Assembly: GCA_026712715.1 (NCBI GenBank)
Contig: JAPOPW010000038.1
Span: 124,001-188,000, forward strand
Origin: Immundisolibacterales bacterium
Lineage (GTDB): Bacteria; Pseudomonadota; Gammaproteobacteria; HK1
Direction: 5' to 3'
Length of the DNA: 64,000 nucleotides
The position numbers and the translations under genes were made by a program. Below, piece after piece: positions 39,825-50,437 of the stretch (the first letter of the stretch is position 1; each line of letters begins with the position of its first letter). The notes under the pieces are model-generated. The model ran no database searches. It was not told where the DNA came from and saw nothing but the letters and a program-made list of their open reading frames with translations.

Positions 39825-41066
39825 ATGACGCGTAGACGGGTGGTCGTGACCGGTCTCGGTGCGGTCACGCCCGCCGGCAACGACATCGAGGAGACCTGGT
39901 CCGGCATCGTCGCCGGGCGAAGCGGAATTCGCCCCATCGACGTGTTCGACGTCTCGGGGTTCTCGAGCCGGATCGGGGGATCGATCCGGGATCTGGACCT
40001 CTCGCGCTACCTGACGCCGCGTGACGCACGGCGGATGGATCCGTTCATCCACTACGGGCTGGTCGCGAGCATTCAGGCCATCGAGGACGCGGGCCTCGAG
40101 GTTACGGAGTCCAACGCGGAGCGCATCGGGGCGTGCATCGGCTCGGGCATCGGCGGGCTGCCCGGAATCGAGAAGGGGTTCGAAGCATTTCTCGGCGGAG
40201 GGCCGCGCAAGGTGTCTCCGTTCTTCGTGCCCTCCAACATCATCAACATGGTGGCGGGAAACCTCTCGATCCGGTACGGGATCAAGGGCCCGACGTACAG
40301 CATCGTGACCGCGTGTTCGACCGGCGCGCATTGCATCGGCGACGCGGCGCGGATGATCGAGCGCGGAGACGTCGACTGCATGGTGGCGGGCGGGACCGAG
40401 ATGGCGACCTCGCCGACCGGCCTCGCGGGCTTTGCTTCCGCCCGGGCGCTGTCGACGCGAAACGACGATCCCGAAGGTGCGAGCCGACCCTGGGACGCGG
40501 GACGGGACGGGTTCGTGCTCGCCGACGGGGCGGGCGTCGTGGTGCTGGAGAGCCTCGAGCATGCGCGGGCGCGCGGCGCGCGCATCTACGCGGAGATGGC
40601 GGGGTTCGGGATGAGCAGCGATGCCTTCCACATCACCCTTCCCCCCGACGACGGGGAGGGCGCCCGGCGATGCATGCAGCTCGCCCTCCGGGACGCCGGG
40701 GTCGCGCCGGAAGAGGTCGACTACATCAACGCGCACGGCACATCGACACCGGCCGGAGACGTGATCGAGACCCGCGCGGTGAAGGAGGTGTTCGGGGAGC
40801 ACGCGCGGCAACTTGCCATCAGCTCCACCAAGTCGATGATCGGGCACACCCTCGGCGCGGCCGGAGGTATCGAGGCGATTTTCAGCGTCCTCGCGATTGC
40901 CGAGGGAGTCGCGCCTCCCACCATCAACCTCGAGAATCCGAGCCCGGACTGCGACCTCGACTACGTGCCGAACACCGCGCGGGAGATGAAGATCGACGTC
41001 GCGCTCTCCAATTCGTTCGGATTCGGCGGAACGAACGGCAGCCTGATCTTCAAGTCGTTCTCCTGA
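39825..41066 (+). CDS. fabF: 3-oxoacyl-ACP synthase II FabF
   Basis: A 413-residue elongating condensing enzyme. The active-site Cys164 is in VTACSTGAH, and the two catalytic His lie in NAHGTSTPAGD and IGHTLGAAGG. It ends with the usual NSFGFGGTNGSLIF. It follows acpP by 25 bases and completes the fabHDG-acpP-fabF block. The pabC gene that follows fabF in Escherichia is absent; mltG follows directly. Confidence 0.97.
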   Translation: MTRRRVVVTGLGAVTPAGNDIEETWSGIVAGRSGIRPIDVFDVSGFSSRIGGSIRDLDLSRYLTPRDARRMDPFIHYGLVASIQAIEDAGLEVTESNAERIGACIGSGIGGLPGIEKGFEAFLGGGPRKVSPFFVPSNIINMVAGNLSIRYGIKGPTYSIVTACSTGAHCIGDAARMIERGDVDCMVAGGTEMATSPTGLAGFASARALSTRNDDPEGASRPWDAGRDGFVLADGAGVVVLESLEHARARGARIYAEMAGFGMSSDAFHITLPPDDGEGARRCMQLALRDAGVAPEEVDYINAHGTSTPAGDVIETRAVKEVFGEHARQLAISSTKSMIGHTLGAAGGIEAIFSVLAIAEGVAPPTINLENPSPDCDLDYVPNTAREMKIDVALSNSFGFGGTNGSLIFKSFS

Positions 41067-43678
<2,612 letters not shown>

Positions 43679-43693
43679 GGACCGGAGCACGCG

Positions 43694-44107
43694 ATGCCAC
43701 ATCGGAACCAGATCGACATCCAGGCCAATTGGGGGGATTGCGACGCGGCCGGGATCATCTTCTACCCCAACTACTTCCGGTGGTTCGACGAGTGCACCCA
43801 GGCACTGCTCCGAAGCGTCGGACTCAGTCAGCGCTCGCTTCGCGACGAGTTCGGAATCGTCGGCACGGCCGCCGTGGACGCGAGCGCCCGCTTCACCGCC
43901 CCGGTAAGCTACGGGGACGTTCTCCGGGCTTCCAGCCATGTTGAACGGTGGGGCACCAGCAGCTTCACCGTGTACCATCGTTTCGAACGGAGTGCGGAGG
44001 TGCTGGCGGTGGAAGGCCGTGAGGTTCGCATCTGGGCGAAGCTCGAGCCCGACGGCCGGCTGCGCACCGAGCCGATCCCCGAGGCGTTTCGCCGCCTCTT
44101 CGCGTGA
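43694..44107 (+). CDS. Hot-dog acyl-CoA thioesterase (4-hydroxybenzoyl-CoA thioesterase/YbgC family)
   Basis: A 137-residue hot-dog-fold thioesterase. The catalytic Asp17 lies in NWGDCDAAGIIFYPNYF, the hallmark of the 4-hydroxybenzoyl-CoA thioesterase subgroup. It should release an acid, probably aromatic, from its CoA ester. It starts 15 bases after holB but belongs by function with the aromatic-oxidation genes that follow. Together they suggest release of an aromatic acid that is then hydroxylated and ring-cleaved. Confidence 0.88.
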   Translation: MPHRNQIDIQANWGDCDAAGIIFYPNYFRWFDECTQALLRSVGLSQRSLRDEFGIVGTAAVDASARFTAPVSYGDVLRASSHVERWGTSSFTVYHRFERSAEVLAVEGREVRIWAKLEPDGRLRTEPIPEAFRRLFA

Positions 44108-44132
44108 CGACGCCCCGAACGGAGACCAACCG

Positions 44133-45182
44133 ATGACCGGTCCGACCGCGGCACGGCGCAACGACTACTATCGGCGTCTCGATCCGCACGCGATGGCGCC
44201 GCTTTGGGAAGTGCTCGGCGATCTCGTGACCCCGTCTCCGGCGAGCCGCTGCCGGCCGGCCTGCTGGCGCTACGCGGAAATCCGCTCCCTGCTCCTCGAG
44301 TCGGGCGACCTCATCTCCGCCCGGGAGGCGGAGCGGAGGGTGCTGGTGCTCGAGAACCCGGGACTCAGAGGCGAGTCCAGGATCACGACCTCGCTCTACG
44401 CCGGCCTCCAGCTCATCCTGCCGGGAGAGATCGCTCCGGCCCATCGGCATACCCAGGCCGCACTTCGCTTCGTGGTCGAAGGGGAGGGTGCCTACACCGC
44501 CGTCGACGGCGAGAAGGCGGTGATGCGCGAGGGCGACTTCATCATCACTCCCTCGGGGACCTGGCACGACCACGGAAACGAATCGGATCGGCCGGTGGTG
44601 TGGCTCGACGGGCTGGACATCCCCATCGTGAGCCTTTTCGATGCATCGTTCGCCGAGCGCCATCCCGACGAAGCGCAAGCCCACTCGCGCCCGTCCGGCG
44701 AAACCGTTGCACGTTACGGGAGCGGACTGCTGCCGCTCGAGTCGCCGTCGGGCCGGGCGTCGCCGATCTTCAGCTTCCCGTATGCGAAGACCCGCGACGC
44801 GCTGGACCGGCTGGGCAAGAACGGGACGGCCGACGCCTGTCACGGAATTCGGATGAAGTACGCCAATCCCGTCGACGGCGGCTACGCGCTTCCGACGATT
44901 GCGACGTTCATCCAGCTCTTTCCCCGGGGATTCGCCGGCGCCCTCCATCGATCGACCGATGCCACGGTCTTCTGCGTGGCGGAAGGGGAGGGGCGGACGG
45001 TGGCCGGGGAGGAAACGTTCGCCTGGGGTCCGCGCGACACCTTCGTCGTTCCGAGCTGGTGTCCGCGCCGGCACGAGGTCGAGGAGGAGGCGGTGCTGTT
45101 CAGCTTTTCGGACCGTGCGGTGCAGGAGTCACTCGGACTGTGGCGCGAGGAGCGAGAGCCCTTCGGAGGTACGTGGACATGA
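44133..45182 (+). CDS. Gentisate 1,2-dioxygenase-like bicupin protein
   Basis: A 349-residue double-cupin protein. The first cupin has the iron ligands in PAHRHTQAALRF (His104, His106) and TWHDHG (His145, His147). The second cupin is degraded, as in gentisate dioxygenases. These open the ring of gentisate between C1 and C2 to give maleylpyruvate. Related enzymes use 1-hydroxy-2-naphthoate or salicylate. The stop overlaps the Rieske alpha-subunit start, so product and supply genes are coupled. No maleylpyruvate isomerase or fumarylpyruvate hydrolase is in the window. Confidence 0.87.
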   Translation: MTGPTAARRNDYYRRLDPHAMAPLWEVLGDLVTPSPASRCRPACWRYAEIRSLLLESGDLISAREAERRVLVLENPGLRGESRITTSLYAGLQLILPGEIAPAHRHTQAALRFVVEGEGAYTAVDGEKAVMREGDFIITPSGTWHDHGNESDRPVVWLDGLDIPIVSLFDASFAERHPDEAQAHSRPSGETVARYGSGLLPLESPSGRASPIFSFPYAKTRDALDRLGKNGTADACHGIRMKYANPVDGGYALPTIATFIQLFPRGFAGALHRSTDATVFCVAEGEGRTVAGEETFAWGPRDTFVVPSWCPRRHEVEEEAVLFSFSDRAVQESLGLWREEREPFGGTWT

Positions 45183-46405
45183 TCCGACCGAGAACTCCCG
45201 ACGGGTCAGGCGCGGCCCCGGACGCGCGAACCTGGCCGTCCGGCTTCAACGAAGCCCCGAAATGGGCGGTGGAGGACGCGTCCGTCTTCGAGCTCGAAAT
45301 CGAGCGCATCTTCGAAGGGCCGTTGTGGCACGTGGTCGGCCACGTTGCGGAGCTGGATGCGCCGGGTCGGTTCAAGACGATCACCCTCGGACGGACTCCG
45401 CTGATCCTGGTGCATGGGACGGACGGCGGAATCCGCGCCTTCCACAACTCCTGCGCTCATCGCGGAACCATGGTCGAGACGCGCTTTCGGGGACATGCGG
45501 ACGGATTCGAGTGCCCGTACCACCGGTGGCTCTACGGGCTCGACGGGCGGCTCGAGCGGTGCCCGGGGGAGAATGACTTTCCCGTTTCCTTCGACCGGTC
45601 GCGCCATGGACTTGCGACTGCGCACGCCGCGACCTTCGCGGGCATCATCTTCGCGAGCCTCCACGACCGGCCTGCGCCGCTCCAGGAATGGCTCGGGTCC
45701 ATTCGCGACGCGTTGAAGGCCGCAATGGGCGAAGACGGAAGGCTCCGTCTGCTCGGCTATCAGAAGGTCGAGTTCGAGGCCAACTGGAAGGTGTACATCG
45801 ACGACGAGGGATACCACGCGCCGCTGCTTCACCGGGCGTTCCGGATCCTGCAATGGCGGGGAGGGGAGGGAAGCCAGCGGCGCGACCCGAATGGCCACCG
45901 CATCACCCGCACCCGCTCGGGCGCGCGACCGGACACGCGGCTGCTGCGCGATCCGGAGCTGATCGCCTACCGCGGCGGAAGCTGTCCGCGGAACAAGTTC
46001 GCGGACCAGGAGACGGGCTCGCTCCTCGTCACCCCGTGGCCGCTCGGAGCGGTCATGAATCACCTGGACGTCATCAACATCCGGCTCGCCAACCCGGTAG
46101 ACCCGGTGCGCACCGAGGTGCACTACGCGTACTTCGCGCACGCGGACGACGATCCCGACATGGTCCGTCATCGCCTCCGGCAGTCTTCGAACCTCATCGG
46201 CCCGAGCGGCTTCATCAGCCTGGAAGACGGTGCGGTCTTCGCCCGCATCCAGCGAGCCCTGCATTCGCGGCCGGACACCACCCGATACGTGCGAGGATGG
46301 AGCGACGACTCCGACTACGATCCCTACGCCGTCTCGCAGAACGACGAGACGACCAATACGGTGTGGTGGGAGGTCTACCGCCGGACCATGGGCTTCGAAC
46401 GGTAG
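45179..46405 (+). CDS. Rieske non-heme iron oxygenase, alpha subunit
   Basis: A 408-residue ring-hydroxylating oxygenase large subunit. The Rieske [2Fe-2S] ligands are Cys92 and His94 (CAHRG) and Cys112 and His115 (CPYH). The mononuclear iron site is near DDEGYHAPLLH with His213 and His218. It should hydroxylate an aromatic acid, and its coupling to a gentisate dioxygenase gene suggests a 5-hydroxylation such as salicylate to gentisate; this is inference. No ferredoxin or reductase gene is adjacent. The beta subunit is encoded on the opposite strand, converging on it. Confidence 0.92.
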   Translation: MIRPRTPDGSGAAPDARTWPSGFNEAPKWAVEDASVFELEIERIFEGPLWHVVGHVAELDAPGRFKTITLGRTPLILVHGTDGGIRAFHNSCAHRGTMVETRFRGHADGFECPYHRWLYGLDGRLERCPGENDFPVSFDRSRHGLATAHAATFAGIIFASLHDRPAPLQEWLGSIRDALKAAMGEDGRLRLLGYQKVEFEANWKVYIDDEGYHAPLLHRAFRILQWRGGEGSQRRDPNGHRITRTRSGARPDTRLLRDPELIAYRGGSCPRNKFADQETGSLLVTPWPLGAVMNHLDVINIRLANPVDPVRTEVHYAYFAHADDDPDMVRHRLRQSSNLIGPSGFISLEDGAVFARIQRALHSRPDTTRYVRGWSDDSDYDPYAVSQNDETTNTVWWEVYRRTMGFER

Positions 46406-46443
46406 CCGACGGGAGCCGGTCCACCCATCCGGCGGATTCGAGG

Positions 46444-46947
46444 CTAGAGCGGGTAGACCACGACCCCGGGGGTGGTGAAGGTGTCCATCACCACCCGGCG
46501 CTCGACATAGCGGCAGTCATCGCCGTTCACGCGGATGCGATCGCGGTACTGTCCCGCGATGAAGAGACTGGTCCTGCCTCTCGCATCGGTGGCGAATACC
46601 GTGAAGTTGGCGAGCGCGCGGAACATCCCCGAGCCGCTCTTCGCACCCGGTTCCGGCTCCAGGCGCAGCGGCTGGAAGAAGTGCCGGGTCTGATAGTCCT
46701 CGAACGAGCCTGGCCAGATGTCTCGGACGAAGGTCGCGCGGTCCTCGAGCCGTTCGCGGCAGTCGTCCATCATGAGGCACAGCGGAAGGTCGTCGGACTC
46801 GTTGTCGGCGGCAATCACGTAGTACGAGCCGTCTTCGGTGAAGCAGTCGAGCCACGCGTCCATCCGGCGTGAGTCGACGGCATCGGCATAGCGACGTTCG
46901 AGGTCGCGAACTCTCGATTCGAGCAGTCGGTCGTCGGTGTCTGCCAT
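46444..46947 (-). CDS. Rieske oxygenase beta subunit, convergent with the alpha subunit
   Basis: A 167-residue protein matching the small subunit of ring-hydroxylating oxygenases (SnoaL/NTF2-like fold). Landmarks are RYADAVDSRRMDAWLDCFTEDGSYYV and the C-terminal IAGQYRDRIRVNGDDCRYVERRVVMDT. The usual alpha-beta partners are cotranscribed; this one runs toward the alpha gene with 38 bases between stops. The ATG at 46947 gives the normal length. Its promoter is probably in the AT-rich stretch near 47090. Confidence 0.9.
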   Translation of the reverse strand: MADTDDRLLESRVRDLERRYADAVDSRRMDAWLDCFTEDGSYYVIAADNESDDLPLCLMMDDCRERLEDRATFVRDIWPGSFEDYQTRHFFQPLRLEPEPGAKSGSGMFRALANFTVFATDARGRTSLFIAGQYRDRIRVNGDDCRYVERRVVMDTFTTPGVVVYPL

Positions 46948-47091
46948 GAGTCCGGTCCGGCCATCCGTACCGCGCGACGGCAAGGCGGCGCCGCGCCGGA
47001 GGGGGGTTGCGAGCACGCGGGCAGTTTACCCGGGTCGGGATGCGCGCATGGAGGTTCGGCACGTGACACGAGCGTCCGGATGAATGTTCGT

Positions 47092-47105
47092 ATAATATAT
47101 ATTAT
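47092..47105. promoter_or_regulatory. 14-bp AT palindrome, possible promoter or operator
   Basis: ATAATATATATTAT is a perfect 14-base palindrome in an otherwise G+C-rich chromosome, with more AT-rich sequence up to about 47117. It lies between the beta-subunit start (46947) and the MFS stop (47187), so it could serve the beta-subunit gene as promoter plus operator. I see no gene in the 239-base gap. Confidence 0.4.
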
Positions 47106-47186
47106 GTAAAGTAAAGGGTGTCGCAGGGGTTCTCGGTGAGTTGCTCAAGGAGCCCGGAACGGATGGGAGCGGCGTCCGCGCCCCTG

Positions 47187-48461
47187 CTACAGCCGGGTCG
47201 GCGTCGGGGCGTCCCTCAGCACTCCCCTCGGCACCGCGAGCCAGATCAGGGTAAGCACGACGAGCAGCACGACGAGGCCGAACGCACTCCGGTATCCCTC
47301 GGGGTGGTAGCCGCCTCCCGGTCGTGTCGGCCAGAGATCGATGATCGCGCCGACGAGGTACTGGAGCACGAAGGCCCCGAGGAAAAGCAGCAGGTTCAGC
47401 CCGGTCATGGCCCGGCCCGAATAGCGGATCGTGAAGTGAGCCGAAATCGACGGGTAGACCATGACCGCGAGATTGCTGAGCAACCCGAAGAGCGCCCAGA
47501 CCCAGTAGCCGCGGGGATCGACCTCCAGGACGAGCAGGATGAGGGGGACCAGCAGGACCGCCCCGGCGAAGCCGAGCATGCCGACCGGCCCTACTCCGAT
47601 CCGGGTGAATCCATCGGCCACGAATCCGGTCGCGAGCATTCCCAGGGTGAGGGCAAGGTTAAGGACCAGGAGGTGCCGGGCGACTTCATCCGGGGGCAGG
47701 CCCGCCACGTCGTGCAGCCACGGTCCGGCCCAGAGGCCCTGGATGGCGAGTCCGGAGCCCATTGCGACGATCGAGACCGGGGCGATCCGCCAGAACGCCC
47801 GGTCGCGAAAGATGAGTCCGAGCCCGGCCAGCGCTTCCGTCAGGCCGCCGGCCCGCCCTTCGCGTTCGGAGACGTGCGGCGGGACGACGACGAGGATGAG
47901 AAACGAGACCGACGCGGTCACCACGGCCAGGAAGTGGAACACGTTCCGCCAGGTGGCCCATTCGAGCGCAAACTCGACAGGGGTGGTCGCGGCCATCGTT
48001 CCGAGGCCGCCGAACCCCATGATGAGTCCGTTCAGGAGCGGCCACCGCCGCCGTGGAAACCAGACCGTGATCGCCTTGAACGAAGCCATCAGTCCGCCCG
48101 CAAAGCCGATACCGATGAGCGCCCGGCCGACGGTCAGCAGCAAGAACGATTGCGCGGCGGAGAAGATGACCGCGCCGACGGTGGCGACGATGAGAAGCGC
48201 GAACTGCACCCGGCGGGGTCCGTAGCGATCGAGCAGGATACCGAGAGGAAGCTGGAAAAGGCCGAACCCGAGGAAATAGACGGACGTGAGGAGCCCGAGG
48301 TCTCCCGCTCCGAGCCCGAATTCGGACGCGAGCGGCTGGCCGATGACCGCGTTGATCGATCGGTAGAGGTAGGAAAGGAAATAGCCCGCTCCGAACGGAA
48401 GACAGACCAACGCGAAGCGTGCGACCGTGCTACGGTGAGGTGCCGGCCCGCCGTCGTTCAT
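47187..48461 (-). CDS. Major facilitator superfamily transporter
   Basis: A 424-residue membrane protein with about twelve hydrophobic segments. GILLDRYGPRRVQF between the second and third segments is the MFS loop-2 motif, and VGRALIGIGFAGGLMASFKAI fits the fourth helix. It starts at an ATG (MNDGG) after an in-frame but non-conserved upstream stretch. Neighbouring aromatic-acid genes suggest a carboxylate or aromatic-acid carrier, but no substrate motif is diagnostic. It runs in the same direction as the beta-subunit gene. Confidence 0.88.
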   Translation of the reverse strand: MNDGGPAPHRSTVARFALVCLPFGAGYFLSYLYRSINAVIGQPLASEFGLGAGDLGLLTSVYFLGFGLFQLPLGILLDRYGPRRVQFALLIVATVGAVIFSAAQSFLLLTVGRALIGIGFAGGLMASFKAITVWFPRRRWPLLNGLIMGFGGLGTMAATTPVEFALEWATWRNVFHFLAVVTASVSFLILVVVPPHVSEREGRAGGLTEALAGLGLIFRDRAFWRIAPVSIVAMGSGLAIQGLWAGPWLHDVAGLPPDEVARHLLVLNLALTLGMLATGFVADGFTRIGVGPVGMLGFAGAVLLVPLILLVLEVDPRGYWVWALFGLLSNLAVMVYPSISAHFTIRYSGRAMTGLNLLLFLGAFVLQYLVGAIIDLWPTRPGGGYHPEGYRSAFGLVVLLVVLTLIWLAVPRGVLRDAPTPTRL

Positions 48462-48541
48462 CGTGTCGGGTCCATGCGGTACGCGGAATTCACGGAACGA
48501 AGGTCCGGCCGGGGCCCACGACCAGTCGGAGCTCAGGACCC

Positions 48542-49069
48542 ATGGCGCCCTCCCCCGCTCCTTCCCCACTCTGGCCTGCCGCCTTGCACCACCTCGCGCT
48601 CCTCAGTGCCGATGCGGATCGGCTCGCCGGCTTTCTCGGCGTCGCCTTGCAGATGCGTTGCGAGCGGAGCGAGGGCGGCGGCTCGATTCTTGCCGGCCCC
48701 GGCCGGCGCATCGCCATCTGGCCCGGAGCCACGTCCGGGGCTCTCCATCTCGGGTACGCGCTGGACGATCCCGAACGGGTCGCCGAGCTCCGGTCGCGCT
48801 TCGCGCACCGCGGGGTCCGGACGGACCCCACGGACGCTCCCTTCTTTCGGACCGGGTCGTTCCGGGTCGCGGCGCCCTCCCCCCTCGCGAGTCTTCCCCT
48901 GCAGACGCCTCGGGAGATGTTCGGACGCTTCGCTTGCCCGGCCGGCGCGATCCCCACCCGAGTCAACCGCGTGCCGCGGCTCGCGCCTCACGGTGTCGTT
49001 CCCACCGTGGCTGGCGGCAGACGTTGCCGAGGAACTCCAACACGGTGTGTGCGGCGAGGTAGGAGGTGA
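48542..49069 (+). pseudogene. Truncated VOC-superfamily (glyoxalase/extradiol dioxygenase) protein
   Basis: Translation from the ATG at 48542 gives about 110 residues of a recognisable vicinal-oxygen-chelate half-domain: LHHLALLSADADRLAGFLG, then GRRIAIWPGATSGALHLGYALDD and FFRTGSFRVA. After that the expected DPDG-type strand and second half are missing, and the rest is Pro- and Arg-rich and overlaps the opposite-strand ureohydrolase gene. It is best read as the remains of an extradiol dioxygenase or glyoxalase-like gene. A small complete VOC protein is less likely. Confidence 0.55.
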
Positions 49070-49967
49070 TGCCGGTTCCCACGTCGAGGGTCGGGTTGAC
49101 TTCCACGAGGTCGAGTCCCACCACTTCGCAATGCTCGGCGATGGCGGCGAGAGTGTCGCGCAGCTCCGCGTAGCTCATCCCGTTGGGTTCGGCCGACACG
49201 CACCCCGGAATCAGCGGCAGGTCGAGGACATCGATGTCGATGCTCACGTAGGTCCGCGCATCGCGCGGCACCACCTCGGCGACGCCCTTCGGACCCACGG
49301 CGTGGAACTCGCCCATCGTCATTACCCGGTTGCCGTCGTCGATCGAATCCTGGACCTCCGTTGCTGCGCTCCGGAGGCTGCGGATCCCGACCTGGGCGAG
49401 GCTCAGCACGTGCTGCATCGGCGCGACGTGGCGGAACGTGTGGGTGTTCGTGAAGCGCAAGTCGTGGACGAACGGAGCGTAGTCGATGTGGGCATCGAAA
49501 TGGATGACGTGCAGCGGCTCCTCGTCCTCGTAGCCCTTGACGATCGGATAGGTGACCGAGTGGTCGCCGCCGAGAACCACCGGCAGCGCGCCCCTCGCGA
49601 GGACCGCCCTGGTGAGGTCGGTCGCGTTGTCGAACGTGCTCTTCACGTCGGTGGGCCATACGTCGACGTCGCCGACGTCGGCGATGGTCCGGTTGGACAT
49701 CTCGTGGGTGAGGTAGGTGCGCCCGGTCCCGGGATCGTGGAACCCGGCGTCGGAGGCGGCGAAGCGAAGGGAATGCTCCCGGATCGAGCGCGGCCCCATG
49801 CGCGAACCTGCGAGGAAGGGGGAGCCTTCGTCGAAGGGGACTCCGAACACCGCAATGTCGGCATCGAGCGCGTCGAGGTCCGTTTCGATCCGCGCGCGCA
49901 GGAACGACGGGATCCCGACGAACGGACGGTTGAGCTTGAGTCCGGAGCGTCTGCTGCTCGATGTCAT
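48963..49967 (-). CDS. Agmatinase/ureohydrolase family protein
   Basis: A 334-residue binuclear-manganese hydrolase of the arginase fold. Metal ligands appear in GGDHSVTYP, HFDAHIDYAPF and SIDIDVLDL. The last is slightly unusual because most members have DPxxxPG after the second DxD, and here it reads DLPLIPG. Members hydrolyse agmatine, guanidinobutyrate, proclavaminate or guanidine. The ATG at 49967 is supported by normal length. The neighbouring MFS gene may supply the substrate, but that is a guess. Confidence 0.9.
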   Translation of the reverse strand: MTSSSRRSGLKLNRPFVGIPSFLRARIETDLDALDADIAVFGVPFDEGSPFLAGSRMGPRSIREHSLRFAASDAGFHDPGTGRTYLTHEMSNRTIADVGDVDVWPTDVKSTFDNATDLTRAVLARGALPVVLGGDHSVTYPIVKGYEDEEPLHVIHFDAHIDYAPFVHDLRFTNTHTFRHVAPMQHVLSLAQVGIRSLRSAATEVQDSIDDGNRVMTMGEFHAVGPKGVAEVVPRDARTYVSIDIDVLDLPLIPGCVSAEPNGMSYAELRDTLAAIAEHCEVVGLDLVEVNPTLDVGTGITSYLAAHTVLEFLGNVCRQPRWERHREARAAARG

Positions 49968-50035
49968 GGGGTCTCTCCAGGTGGCCTTCGCGACTCGTGC
50001 CCGCAAGTGTTGTCGGTGTGTGCCGCTGCACGAGG

Positions 50036-50344
50036 TCAACGGCAGAGCGAAACCCGCCCGGGGTGCGGCGCGCCGAGATCGATGGCGGTGGACAGGGCCC
50101 AATCCACCTGCTTTCGCCCCGGAACGCTCTCCGGGAGGATCATGCCCCCGGGAGGCGAGATGTCCCACACTGCATGGACGGCGCCTCGCACATTCGGGTT
50201 CCCGAGGCTGATGAACTGCCAGGGACTGCATTGAATATTCACGATCGAATCGAGTGTTGCCATCAGTGCGTACCGCAAGAGTGCGATGATCACTTCCGCG
50301 AGCGCGAGGCGGTCCTTGATCGTCGACTCTTCGCCATCATTCAA
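50036..50344 (-). CDS. Small open frame, possible hypothetical protein
   Basis: A 102-residue frame lying alone in the 470-base gap between the ureohydrolase gene and the NHLM-type cluster. The first 45 residues form a hydrophobic helix-like stretch (LAEVIIALLRYALMATL), then a Gly-Pro-rich segment follows. It has no recognised motif and no obvious ribosome-binding site. It may be real, or a fragment left when the right-hand cluster was inserted. Confidence 0.3.
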   Translation of the reverse strand: MNDGEESTIKDRLALAEVIIALLRYALMATLDSIVNIQCSPWQFISLGNPNVRGAVHAVWDISPPGGMILPESVPGRKQVDWALSTAIDLGAPHPGRVSLCR

Positions 50345-50437
50345 ATCGCGCTAAATCATGAGTGCCCTCCACGTGCCCGCGCGAGACCCTGCACCGCTCG
50401 AGCCGGTCTCCGGGCGCGCCTTGGCCCGGAGGGGAGC

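Noticed and set aside
47118-50234. Plus-strand frame of over 1000 codons across the MFS and ureohydrolase genes
   Set aside because: It is the complement of two clear minus-strand genes; composition is antisense-like.
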